Below are positions 18,991 to 27,325 of a DNA stretch of 64,000 nucleotides, piece by piece. Location: positions 703,001 to 767,000 of the forward strand of contig NZ_JAAMNH020000001.1 of NCBI RefSeq assembly GCF_011065935.2, given 5' to 3'. Position 1 is the stretch's first letter. Every line of letters begins with the position of its first letter. This DNA is from Clostridium estertheticum (GTDB lineage: Bacteria > Bacillota > Clostridia > Clostridiales > Clostridiaceae). Under the pieces are notes generated by a model that did not search any database, was not told the DNA's origin, and was given only the letters and a program-made list of their open reading frames with translations. The translations under genes and the position numbers were made by a program.

Positions 18991-19329
18991 ATGGAACAAG
19001 AAATGTATGCTTATAAATGTACAGCTTGTGGTGAACTTCACCATCCTAAGCATTATGTATGTAAAAAGTGTGGAAATAGAAAGTTTGAAGAAGTTCCACT
19101 AGATGGTGAAGTAACCCTTGTAACTTATACAAAAGTATATAATCTTCCAGAGGGATATATGAAACCATATATGGGTTTTGGAATTGTTAAATTCACAAAT
19201 GGCCTTGTTGTAAGTGGACAACTTGAAGTAGAAAACCCTCAGATAGGGATGAAGCTTATGTCAACAGTAGGAGTTGTAAAAGAAGGCATTGGTAAGGATT
19301 ATTACGGATTTATTTTCAAAGCAATATAA
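18991..19329 (+). CDS. Zinc-ribbon/OB-fold (DUF35) partner of the thiolase-like protein
   Basis: The 112-aa protein has a four-Cys zinc ribbon at the N-terminus (CTACG, then CKKCG) and an OB-like fold after it (GEVTLVTYTKVYNLPEG). DUF35 proteins bind thiolases and related acyl-CoA enzymes and bridge substrate channels. AAGGAGG precedes the ATG. It is 2 nt downstream of the thiolase-like gene. Confidence 0.8.
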   Translation: MEQEMYAYKCTACGELHHPKHYVCKKCGNRKFEEVPLDGEVTLVTYTKVYNLPEGYMKPYMGFGIVKFTNGLVVSGQLEVENPQIGMKLMSTVGVVKEGIGKDYYGFIFKAI

Positions 19330-19355
19330 TAGTTAACTTTTTATTTGTTTAACAT

Positions 19356-19422
19356 TAGGGACAGTTACTAAGTACTGGTTGTCAAAGGAGACGACTCTTT
19401 AATTTCTTAGTAACTGTCCCTA
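19356..19422. repeat. Inverted repeat with GGGACAG ends (REP-like)
   Basis: Perfect 17-bp arms, TAGGGACAGTTACTAAG (19356-19372) and its complement (19406-19422), enclose a 33-nt loop with an inner stem (GTTGTC/GACGAC). It resembles the GGGACAG-type palindromes mobilised by REP-associated transposases in Firmicutes. It may also act as a transcription barrier between the DUF35 gene and the hydroxylase genes. Confidence 0.6.
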
Positions 19423-19520
19423 TAAACATAAATACAATGGTTCGTATCTCTTGCAGGATTACCAGATTACTAAAGATACTATGAATAAGTAAATAACTCC
19501 TTATTAAGTGTTAAAAAAGT

Positions 19521-19553
19521 CATCTTAAATTTATTATTTTTAATATTTAAGAT
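19521..19553 (+). terminator. AT-rich hairpin before the FAD-subunit gene
   Basis: CATCTTAAAT (19521-19530) pairs with ATTTAAGATG (19544-19553). No proper T-run follows, so it may be a weak terminator or an mRNA 5' structure just upstream of the next gene. Confidence 0.4.
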
Positions 19554-19594
19554 GGCTATTGATGATAAAATTTTATAAAAATGGGGGGATTAAA

Positions 19595-20431
19595 TTGCAG
19601 GATATTAAGTATCTAAGGCCAGAAACCTTAAATGAGGCAGCCGAACTTTTAGATATGTATGGAAGTGATGGAAAGATTCTAGCTGGGGGAACAGACATAA
19701 TCATAGCACTGAAGGATAGAGCAATAATATGTAAATATTTAATTGATATTAAGGCAATAAAGGAACTTTCGAATATTACTTATACTGATGCAAACGGACT
19801 GTCCATAGGTGCAGCAGTATGTTTAAATGAAGTAATAGAGTCAGGTGATGTAAAAGCAAATTACAGTATTCTAGTTGAGGCTGCAAAAACGCTTGCAAAT
19901 AGTTTGCTTAGAAATAGAGCAACGCTGATAGGAAACATTTGCAATTCCTCACCGGGTGGTGATATGTTACCAGCGTCTTTAGTACTGGAAGGCAGGGTTG
20001 AAGCTTATTCAATAAATGGTAAAAGAGAAGTGCCTTTAAGGGAATTTTTTCTTGGAGTAAAGAAAAACGCCATAAAAGGAAATGAAATTGTAACAAGAAT
20101 TATTTTTCCACCCACAGTTGGTACAGGAAGGTATCTTAAAAAGTCAAGAATAAAGGGTCATGACCTTGCCCAAATAAGTGTGGGAGCATTTTTAAAAAAT
20201 GATGGAACACTTAAAATATCTCTAGGTGCAGTTGCACCAACACCAATATTAATTGAAGATTTTAGAAACTATAGAAAAGAAGAACTTACAAATAACATTA
20301 AAGAAATTACTGATAATATTATGAGTAAAATAAGGCCAATAAGCGATGTACGTGCAACTAAAGAGTATAGGATAACCATGGTGGAATATTTGACAAGTGA
20401 AATTCTTAGGAATCTCGGGGGGGCAAATTAA
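19595..20431 (+). CDS. Molybdenum hydroxylase FAD-binding subunit
   Basis: This about 279-aa subunit shows the family FAD motifs (ILAGGTDIII near residue 30; LRNRATLIGNICNSSPGGD near residue 105). It passes electrons from the FeS subunit to an acceptor. TTG 19595 lies 6 nt after GGGGGGAT; upstream starts lack a site. It is the first of three genes (FAD, 2Fe-2S, Mo) of a xanthine dehydrogenase-type enzyme. Confidence 0.83.
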   Translation: MQDIKYLRPETLNEAAELLDMYGSDGKILAGGTDIIIALKDRAIICKYLIDIKAIKELSNITYTDANGLSIGAAVCLNEVIESGDVKANYSILVEAAKTLANSLLRNRATLIGNICNSSPGGDMLPASLVLEGRVEAYSINGKREVPLREFFLGVKKNAIKGNEIVTRIIFPPTVGTGRYLKKSRIKGHDLAQISVGAFLKNDGTLKISLGAVAPTPILIEDFRNYRKEELTNNIKEITDNIMSKIRPISDVRATKEYRITMVEYLTSEILRNLGGAN

Positions 20432-20433
20432 TT

Positions 20434-20913
20434 ATGAAGGAGAAATTACATTTGTTTGTAAATGGAGATGAAGTTTTTGCAGAAGTATCTTCAAATAGCA
20501 CTCTACTTAGGTTCTTAAGAGAGGACTTAGGTCTTACAGGAACTAAGGAAGGATGCGGAGCGGGAGAATGTGGTGCTTGTACTATTATTTTAAATGGAAA
20601 GTCTGTAAATTCGTGTTTGGTAATGGCAATGGAAGCGGCAGAAGGAGACGTTCGTACAATTGAAGGAGAAGCTAGAAATGGTCATTTATCAAATCTTCAG
20701 AGAGCATTTATAAAACATAATGGTCTTCAGTGTGGATTCTGTACACCCGGAATGATTATGTCTGCTAGGGCTTTGCTAAATAATAGACCAAACCCAAATA
20801 GGGAAGAGATAAAAGAAGCTATGCAAGGTAATCTATGTAGATGTACTGGCTATGAGACTATTATAGAGTCTGTTGAGGCCGCTGCAAGTGAAGGTGAAGA
20901 ACATGGACTATAA
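20434..20913 (+). CDS. Molybdenum hydroxylase 2Fe-2S subunit
   Basis: The 159-aa protein has both cluster motifs of the family: CGAGECGACT with a later C (first cluster, about residues 42-62) and CGFCTPG with CRCTGY (second cluster, about residues 100-136). It carries electrons from the molybdenum centre to FAD. The gene lies 2 nt after the FAD-subunit stop codon and its 3' end overlaps the Mo-subunit gene by 11 nt. Confidence 0.88.
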   Translation: MKEKLHLFVNGDEVFAEVSSNSTLLRFLREDLGLTGTKEGCGAGECGACTIILNGKSVNSCLVMAMEAAEGDVRTIEGEARNGHLSNLQRAFIKHNGLQCGFCTPGMIMSARALLNNRPNPNREEIKEAMQGNLCRCTGYETIIESVEAAASEGEEHGL

Positions 20914-23242
20914 TTTTGTAGGCAAAAGTCTACCCAGGACGGATGGAATAGAAAAGGTGACGGGAGAAGCACAGTACGTTCAAGATATAAAATTACCTGC
21001 CATGCTTTATGCAAAAATAAAAACAAGTCTCTACGCACACGCAATAATTAAGAGTATTGACGTAAGCCTCGCAGAAAAACTACCTGGGGTTAGAGCAGTT
21101 TTAACTGGTAAAGAAGCCTTCCAAAAATTGGGCATATATATTGTAGATAGACCAATCCTTGCAGTTGGTAAGGTAAGGTATTTTGGGGAAGCAGTTGCTG
21201 CGGTTGCTGCAGTTGATATTGATACTGCAGAAAGAGCCATTGAGCTTATTAAAGTTGAATATGAACTTCTACCAGTATTACAAGACGTTGAGGAAGCAAT
21301 AAAGCCTGACTCTGTACTAGTGCATGAAGATCTGGGTAATTATGCAACAATTCCGAATGTTTTCTTTCCACAGGCTGGTACTAATAAAGCAAATCATTTT
21401 AAGCTAAGAAAAGGGGATATAGATAAAGGTTTTGAAGAGTCAGATTTTATAGTTGAGAATAAGTTTGATGTACCTCAAGTACTGCATATCCCAATGGAAA
21501 CACACTCAGTTATAGCAAAATGGGGTTCTGGAGATAAAATCAAGATATGGAGTAGTGCCCAATCGCCCTATGCAATTCGTACTTTATTTAGCATCGCACT
21601 GGGAGTTCCAATACAAAATATTGAGGTAACAGTTCCATATATAGGTGGAGGGTTTGGTGGAAAATCGGGAATTCATATTGAACCACTAGTTGCACTATTA
21701 TCAAAAGCAGCAAAGGGAAGACCAGTTAAATTTATAGCTACTAGGGAAGAGGAAATATCAACAATGCCTTGCAGACAAGGTTTAACAGCTAGGATTAAGA
21801 CAGGGGTTAGGGCAGATGGTAAAATTATAGCAGAGGAAATCGAGTATTTATGGGATGCTGGAGCATATGCTGATTATGGCGTGAATATTGGAAGAGCATC
21901 GGGTTATTCCGCGGCGGGGCCATATGAAATAGATAATGTAAAGGTTGATTCCTATACCGTTTATACAAACCATATATTTGGTACGGCATATAGAGGATTT
22001 GGACATGCAGAATTTTTTTGGGCAGTGGAGCGTCAAAGAGAACTTATAGCAAAAAGACTTGGTATGGATTCACTGGAGTTTAGACTTAAAAATTTATTAA
22101 AGCCAGGGTCAAAAACAATTACTGGAGAACTTATAACAGAAAACTCTGGAGATGTTAGTAAGTGCCTAAGCATAGTTGCAAAGGGAATTGAATGGAAAAA
22201 AACTAAAACTGAAGAAGAAAAAGCATTAGAATTCAGTAGTGGTAAATATAGAGGTAAGGGGATAGCAGTACTTCATAAGGCACCAGCTATGCCAACGAAT
22301 TCTGCCTCATCAGCTATAATTCAAATGAATGAGGACGGGTCCATAAGGTATAATGTTGGAGGAATAGATATGGGTCAGGGTACCTATACAGCACTTGGCC
22401 AGATAATTGGAGAAAGGATCCATATACCCTTTGAGAAAATTCATGTTGTAGTTGATACAAATACAGACACTGCACCATATGATTGGCAGACTGTTGCGTC
22501 TCGTATGACAGTTCTAGCCGGCAATGCAATAATTGAAGCCTGTGATGATTTGATGGAGCAGATTTTTGAGCTAGCAACAGTTGTATTACATGCAGCCCAC
22601 CATGAACTTGAAATAGGTGATGAATGTGTTTATGTTAAGCAGCGGCCAGAAAATAAATTATACTATGACAAAATAGCAGTGGGATATTCATATCCAAATG
22701 GAAACTCCATTGGGGGACCCCTTATCGGAAGGGGAAAGAGCATTGCACAGGGTTTAACAATTTTGGATAAAGAAACAGGGCAGGGACTTCCAGCCCTGGA
22801 CTGGACATTTGGTGCTCATGCCATTGAGGTTGAAGTAAATACCCATACGGGGGATGTGGAAATTTTAAAGGTAGTATCTGCTCTTGATATTGGAAAGGTT
22901 ATGAATGAAATGTTGGTTAAGGGGCAAGTAACTGGAGGAATAATACAAGGTATAGGAACAGCATTGTCAGAAACAATGATCTATAATTCAGAGGGTAAAT
23001 TATTAACTAAAAGCTTCGTGGATTATAAAATTCCAACCATGCAGGATTTGCCAGGACGCATAGAACTTCATTTTGTAGAAACACCACAACTTGATGGACC
23101 TTACGGTGCAAGGGGCTGCGCAGAACACCCAATGATTTCAGTAACCTCCGCCATAGGAAATGCCATATCAGATGCCACGGGTGTTGAGATATTTGAGACG
23201 CCATTTACAGCAAATAAAATATATTCAGCACTAAATAAGTAA
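20903..23242 (+). CDS. Molybdenum hydroxylase large (molybdopterin) subunit
   Basis: The 779-aa catalytic subunit has GGGFGGK near residue 253, the AYRGFG loop, GGIDMGQGTYTALGQI, and GARGCAEH with the catalytic Glu near the end. The start is ATG 20903 after GAAGGTGAAG; the frame is open further upstream inside the FeS gene. The substrate is unknown: the family includes xanthine, purine, nicotinate and aldehyde enzymes. A UraA-like permease gene follows and AllFGH precedes, which makes a pyrimidine (uracil/thymine dehydrogenase type reaction) a serious option. Confidence 0.83.
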   Translation: MDYNFVGKSLPRTDGIEKVTGEAQYVQDIKLPAMLYAKIKTSLYAHAIIKSIDVSLAEKLPGVRAVLTGKEAFQKLGIYIVDRPILAVGKVRYFGEAVAAVAAVDIDTAERAIELIKVEYELLPVLQDVEEAIKPDSVLVHEDLGNYATIPNVFFPQAGTNKANHFKLRKGDIDKGFEESDFIVENKFDVPQVLHIPMETHSVIAKWGSGDKIKIWSSAQSPYAIRTLFSIALGVPIQNIEVTVPYIGGGFGGKSGIHIEPLVALLSKAAKGRPVKFIATREEEISTMPCRQGLTARIKTGVRADGKIIAEEIEYLWDAGAYADYGVNIGRASGYSAAGPYEIDNVKVDSYTVYTNHIFGTAYRGFGHAEFFWAVERQRELIAKRLGMDSLEFRLKNLLKPGSKTITGELITENSGDVSKCLSIVAKGIEWKKTKTEEEKALEFSSGKYRGKGIAVLHKAPAMPTNSASSAIIQMNEDGSIRYNVGGIDMGQGTYTALGQIIGERIHIPFEKIHVVVDTNTDTAPYDWQTVASRMTVLAGNAIIEACDDLMEQIFELATVVLHAAHHELEIGDECVYVKQRPENKLYYDKIAVGYSYPNGNSIGGPLIGRGKSIAQGLTILDKETGQGLPALDWTFGAHAIEVEVNTHTGDVEILKVVSALDIGKVMNEMLVKGQVTGGIIQGIGTALSETMIYNSEGKLLTKSFVDYKIPTMQDLPGRIELHFVETPQLDGPYGARGCAEHPMISVTSAIGNAISDATGVEIFETPFTANKIYSALNK

Positions 23243-23349
23243 CCTGGCATCTAATGGATTTATTTGCAGTGCAGTAAATTATACCCAGAGTTTATTGTAC
23301 TGTTTTAAATAATTATTTATCCGTAAATATTTAGAAGGAGTGTGAAACA

Positions 23350-24666
23350 ATGAAACGTATCGTAGGAATTCATGATAAACTACCGATCCTAGAGACTATA
23401 CCTCTCAGTTTCCAACATTTGACAGCAATGTTTGGCGCCACCATACTAGTACCAATTCTATTTGGAATAAATCCTGCAATAGCTTTACTTATGAATGGTG
23501 TGGGCACACTTATTTACAGCGTTGTTACTAAGGGCGGAATACCAGCATACCTTGGTTCAAGCTTTGCTTTCCTAGCACCAACTTTCTTAATTATTGGGTC
23601 TTATGGAGGATTTAGTCACGCACAGGCAGGATTTATTTGTTTTGGTCTATTCTTTATATTAATGTCCTTTATTGTAAAACGATTTGGAATAAAATGGATT
23701 GATATCGTAATGCCTCCAGCTGTTATGGGTGCGGTTGTTGCTATTATTGGACTTGAACTTGCACCAATTGCAGCAGTACAGGCGGGCCTAGCTCCTGCAG
23801 CAACAGCTGTAGGCAAGGTAGTTATGCCATATGTTGTCGTACCTAATGTTTTGATTGTATCTCTTTTCACATTGGGAGTTGGAATAATTGGATCTATTAT
23901 TTTTAAAGGATTCTTTCAGGTCATACCAATACTTACAGCTGTAATACTAGGATATATACTTGCTTTTTTTATGGGAATGGTTGATACTGCAGCAATAGCG
24001 GCTGCACCTTGGTTTGCTTTACCTAAATTCCAGGCTCCAGTGTTTGATATTGGGGCCATAGCTATAATGGCTCCTGCATTTATAGTTGTTTTCGCAGAGC
24101 ATATCAGTCATTTGATAGTAACTGGAAAGATAACTGGAGCGGATTTAATGAAGGATCCTGGACTCCACCGTTCATTACTTGGAGATGGTCTTAGTAATGT
24201 ACTTTCTGGATTTACAGGTTCCCCACCAAATACCACATATGGAGAAAATATTGGTGTAATGGCTATTACAGGTGTTTATTCAGTATGGGTAATAAGAGGA
24301 GCTGCATTGCTTGCAATTTGTTTCTCATGTGTAGGTAAAATAGCTGCTGCCATATCATCAATTCCTGGGCCAGTTATGGGAGGAATTACAATGCTTCTTT
24401 ATGGAATAATAGCTGTTCAAGGTATTAGAATGTTTGTTGAGCAAAAAGTCGACTTTAGTAAAAACTATAATATGGTTTTAGGTGCAGTTACATTTGTTGT
24501 TGGAGTAAGTGGTGCTAGTATTACTATTGGGCAAGTACAGTTCAAAGGTATGGCATTTGCAGCAATAACAGGCGTTCTATTATCACTCACTTTTTATATT
24601 CTAAGTAAATTTGGGTTAATGAATGAGGAATACAAAATAAAATCTAATGAAGATATTAATGCTTAA
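23350..24666 (+). CDS. uraA: UraA-like uracil (nucleobase) permease, NCS2 family
   Basis: This 438-aa membrane protein has the 14-helix NCS2 pattern. It agrees with E. coli UraA over long stretches, for example LSFQHLTAMFGATILVP, IPAYLGSSFAF, AEHISHL, GLHRSLLGDGLS and PPNTTYGENIGVMAIT. The helix-10 motif and the H/E residues that bind uracil in UraA are kept. This is more UraA-like than xanthine-permease-like, so uracil or a related pyrimidine is the best guess for the cargo. AAGGAG precedes the ATG. The 107-nt gap upstream shows no clear riboswitch. Confidence 0.85.
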   Translation: MKRIVGIHDKLPILETIPLSFQHLTAMFGATILVPILFGINPAIALLMNGVGTLIYSVVTKGGIPAYLGSSFAFLAPTFLIIGSYGGFSHAQAGFICFGLFFILMSFIVKRFGIKWIDIVMPPAVMGAVVAIIGLELAPIAAVQAGLAPAATAVGKVVMPYVVVPNVLIVSLFTLGVGIIGSIIFKGFFQVIPILTAVILGYILAFFMGMVDTAAIAAAPWFALPKFQAPVFDIGAIAIMAPAFIVVFAEHISHLIVTGKITGADLMKDPGLHRSLLGDGLSNVLSGFTGSPPNTTYGENIGVMAITGVYSVWVIRGAALLAICFSCVGKIAAAISSIPGPVMGGITMLLYGIIAVQGIRMFVEQKVDFSKNYNMVLGAVTFVVGVSGASITIGQVQFKGMAFAAITGVLLSLTFYILSKFGLMNEEYKIKSNEDINA

Positions 24667-24685
24667 TAAATAAAAGATTAAATAT

Positions 24686-24720
24686 AAAAACTCCATGTAT
24701 TAGTCATGGAGTTTTTGAAA
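24686..24720 (+). terminator. Rho-independent terminator after uraA
   Basis: AAAAACTCCATG (24686-24697) pairs perfectly with CATGGAGTTTTT (24705-24716). It ends the operon that began at 12276 or 19595. Confidence 0.85.
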
Positions 24721-24752
24721 ATAAATGGATGCAATGGATTAAAAATAATGGT

Positions 24753-24814
24753 GCCAGGTATATTGTTTAGCTTTAGCATTTCTAGAATGCATAAGTTGTA
24801 ACTGTATACCTGGT
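24753..24814. repeat. Inverted repeat with CCAGGTATA arms
   Basis: CCAGGTATA (24754-24762) and TATACCTGG (24805-24813) flank a region that has its own small GCATT/AATGC hairpin. It is probably a palindromic repeat remnant. Confidence 0.4.
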
Positions 24815-24820
24815 ATTTTG

Positions 24821-24866
24821 ATATGGATTTGTATTTCAGTGATGGTAATGAAATACAAATCCATAT
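24821..24866. promoter_or_regulatory. Perfect 18-bp inverted repeat upstream of the orphan FAD subunit
   Basis: Arms at 24821-24838 and 24849-24866 (ATATGGATTTGTATTTCA and its complement) enclose a 10-nt loop. No T-run follows, so it is not a standard terminator. It may be an operator, a transcript hairpin or a small palindromic element. It lies 128 nt before the GTG at 24994. Confidence 0.45.
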
Positions 24867-24993
24867 AAAGAGAAATATAGACGAGATAAAGGAGTAATAT
24901 GGTAATAAATATTAGACGATTTATGTAGATATGCGTGATATAATATTAGTATTATAGAAGCGAGTTCTCTAGCTTCAAAAAGGGGGAAGTACC

Positions 24994-25848
24994 GTGACAG
25001 AAACTTTTATACCTAAAAGCAAGGAAGAAGCCCTAAAGCTCTTAAATCAAAGGAAATGCATTATTTTAGCGGGCGGCACTAATTTAATGGTAAAAAGAAA
25101 AAAATGGTCTGGCGAAATGGCTGACTTTGGTAGTGATATTGTTCTCATAAAGCATTTAAAAGAACTTCAAAATATTGACATAAATAATAAATATTTATCC
25201 ATTGGAGCTGGTTGTACACTTGCTGAATTACAAGAAAGTATATTATTAGGGGCCTACTTTAGTGAAATAATATTAGCTATAGCATCTCAAACTATTAGAA
25301 ATGCTGCGACTATTGGAGGAAATATATGCAACGTTGCATCAGAAGGAGATATATTACCCCTTTTATATGCATTAGACGCTACATTAATAATAGAGTGCTT
25401 AAATGGAACAAGAGAAATAGCGATATCGGATTTTATTATGGAACCGGGTAAAAAAGATTTAAGAGAGGATGAACTTTTAGTGGAAATTAGAATCCCTACA
25501 AATATGCTCCTATCATATTACTATAAAAAAGTAGGCACCAAAAGATCTAATTCTCTTGCAAAGGCGTCTTTTATTGGGCTATATAAATTGGAAAATGAGA
25601 GAATTGAGGATGTAAGAATGGCATTTGGAGCAATAGGAGCTAGGGTTGTGAGGTCTAGAGAATTTGAAAATAGTCTTAAAGGGCTTAATAAGGAAGAACT
25701 GCAAGTTGTTTTAAAAGATCTAGAGAAGGAGTATATTAAAATTATAGTACCTATTGATGATAAGAAAAAGTCTACTGCTGAGTATAGAAAAGGAATTTGT
25801 TTGGAGTTGATGAGGGAGTTTTTGGAGAGTATTTATAATAGGGATTAG
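24994..25848 (+). CDS. Orphan molybdenum hydroxylase FAD-binding subunit
   Basis: The 284-aa protein has the FAD motifs of the family (IILAGGTNLMV near residue 25; RNAATIGGNICNVASEGD near residue 105). It stands alone after the uraA terminator. The fused FeS-Mo enzyme at 418 lacks an FAD subunit, and YgfM-like proteins of this kind partner such enzymes, so the two probably form one complex. GGGGGAAG lies 6 nt before the GTG start. The alternative is a second FAD subunit for the enzyme at 20903. Confidence 0.8.
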   Translation: MTETFIPKSKEEALKLLNQRKCIILAGGTNLMVKRKKWSGEMADFGSDIVLIKHLKELQNIDINNKYLSIGAGCTLAELQESILLGAYFSEIILAIASQTIRNAATIGGNICNVASEGDILPLLYALDATLIIECLNGTREIAISDFIMEPGKKDLREDELLVEIRIPTNMLLSYYYKKVGTKRSNSLAKASFIGLYKLENERIEDVRMAFGAIGARVVRSREFENSLKGLNKEELQVVLKDLEKEYIKIIVPIDDKKKSTAEYRKGICLELMREFLESIYNRD

Positions 25849-25917
25849 TTCAAATGCTTTATATGAAGCAAAGAATAGGGGTAGAAACCAAATTATAGGA
25901 TTTAACCCTAATTTAAA

Positions 25918-25967
25918 AAGGAATGTAAGTAGATTTGCTTAAGTAAGTCTACTTATATTCCTTTTTT
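25918..25967 (+). terminator. Rho-independent terminator
   Basis: Arms of 16 bp (25918-25933 and 25948-25963, one G-T pair) are followed by a T6 run. It ends the orphan FAD-subunit transcript. Confidence 0.85.
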
Positions 25968-25983
25968 GTTAATAGTTAAGAAA

Positions 25984-26018
25984 TGCCACCCACATGCCAC
26001 TTGCCACGTGGGTGGCAC
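25984..26018. repeat. Dispersed palindromic repeat, copy 1
   Basis: Arms TGCCACCCAC (25984-25993) and GTGGGTGGCA (26008-26017) surround the asymmetric core ATGCCACTTGCCAC. This is one of six related copies in the window. The remaining DNA to lrgA (26019-26193) is AT-rich and probably holds the lrgAB promoter. Confidence 0.8.
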
Positions 26019-26193
26019 TTTTATAGGAAAAGTAAGTAAATGAGACATTCCCATATCTATGGAATTATGATTATCGTTTACTAAGCCCTAAAGTTCTATG
26101 TTTTGCTTTTGACTGTTAAATGAAAAAATGGTATACCTAAATAGGTTTTAAGGTTTTGGGCATGATAATATTATATAAAAAGTAGGTGAAACA

Positions 26194-26547
26194 ATGAAGT
26201 ACTTAAGACAATTAATGATTATTTTAATTCCATATCTAATTGGAACCGTATTACAACTAGTATTTAATTTACCAATTCCAGGATCGGTTATTGGGCTTAT
26301 TTTACTGTTTTTAGGACTGCAAATAGGGATAGTAAAAGTTGAAATGATAGAAGAACTTTGCGAGTTTCTTTTATCAAACATGTCTTTTTTCTTTATTCCT
26401 GCTGGGGTAGGACTGATGACAGCTTTCGGCGTGCTAAAAGGAAAATGGATACCCTTTATCATCATAGTTGTTGTTTCCACTTGTTTAGTTTGGATTGTAA
26501 CAGCATTGGTAGTTAAATTTCTAAGGAGTGGAGGTAAACATGAATGA
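26194..26547 (+). CDS. lrgA: LrgA/CidA family holin-like membrane protein
   Basis: The 117-aa protein has four hydrophobic segments and the family motif LPIPGSVIGLILLFLGL. LrgA works with LrgB in murein hydrolase export control or, as shown in some species, pyruvate transport. It overlaps lrgB by 8 nt. A ribosome site (GTAGGTG) precedes the ATG. No lytSR pair is adjacent, though a LytTR pair lies 4 kb away. Confidence 0.85.
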   Translation: MKYLRQLMIILIPYLIGTVLQLVFNLPIPGSVIGLILLFLGLQIGIVKVEMIEELCEFLLSNMSFFFIPAGVGLMTAFGVLKGKWIPFIIIVVVSTCLVWIVTALVVKFLRSGGKHE

Positions 26548-27244
26548 TCTAATTTCCTCACCAGTTTTTGGTGTAATAATATCCCTTATGGCTTATGAAA
26601 TTGGAATTTACATAAAGAAGAAAGGAAAACTTTCAATTTTCAATCCACTTATGATAGCCATTATTATATTAATATTTTTTTGTGCAAAATTACATATTAA
26701 ATATGAAGACTACAATAAGGGAGGCCAAATAATTTCCTTTTTTCTATATCCTGCCACAGTGGCGCTTGCTTTGCCCATGTATAAGAAATTTGCATTATTT
26801 AAAAAAAATGCTATTGCAATACTTATAGGAATTTTTAGCGGTGCTATTTCTGGATTTTTATGTGTGGTATTTCTTTCAAAATTATTTGGATTTGACTATG
26901 TACTTATTGAATCCTTGATACCAAAGTCTATAACGACACCTATAGGAATTGCATTATCAAATCAGTTAGGTGGAATCTCATCAATTACTGTTGTAGCTAT
27001 AATAATGACAGGAATTATTGGTTCAATTTGTGGGCCACTTTTATATAATGCACTTAAAATTAATGATAGCGTTGCACTGGGAATTGCTATGGGTGCATCT
27101 TCTCACGCGCTGGGAACAGCAAGGGCTATGGAAATAGGTGAAACTGAGGGAGCAATGAGTGGCATAACTATGGCTATTTCAGGAATTGTTGCTGTTCTTT
27201 TATATCCTATTTTATGGAGAATGTTTCTTGTGTTCTTAAAATAA
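26540..27244 (+). CDS. lrgB: LrgB family antiholin-like membrane protein
   Basis: The 234-aa multi-pass membrane protein has the LrgB signatures PKSITTPIGIALSNQLGG and GASSHALGTARA. ATG 26540 is preceded by GGAGG; GTG 26528 is in frame but overlaps that site. It forms a two-gene operon with lrgA. Confidence 0.87.
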   Translation: MNDLISSPVFGVIISLMAYEIGIYIKKKGKLSIFNPLMIAIIILIFFCAKLHIKYEDYNKGGQIISFFLYPATVALALPMYKKFALFKKNAIAILIGIFSGAISGFLCVVFLSKLFGFDYVLIESLIPKSITTPIGIALSNQLGGISSITVVAIIMTGIIGSICGPLLYNALKINDSVALGIAMGASSHALGTARAMEIGETEGAMSGITMAISGIVAVLLYPILWRMFLVFLK

Positions 27245-27325
27245 ATTTATAGTGTATATAATATTTTCAGGAAAAATTAAATTGTGTTTATAGATATAAT
27301 GTGTTTAATTGTGGAGGTGTTTTTT

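Noticed and set aside
23243..23349. Possible purine or uracil riboswitch before the UraA-like gene
   Set aside because: Only 107 nt, no convincing three-way junction or terminator/antiterminator could be drawn.
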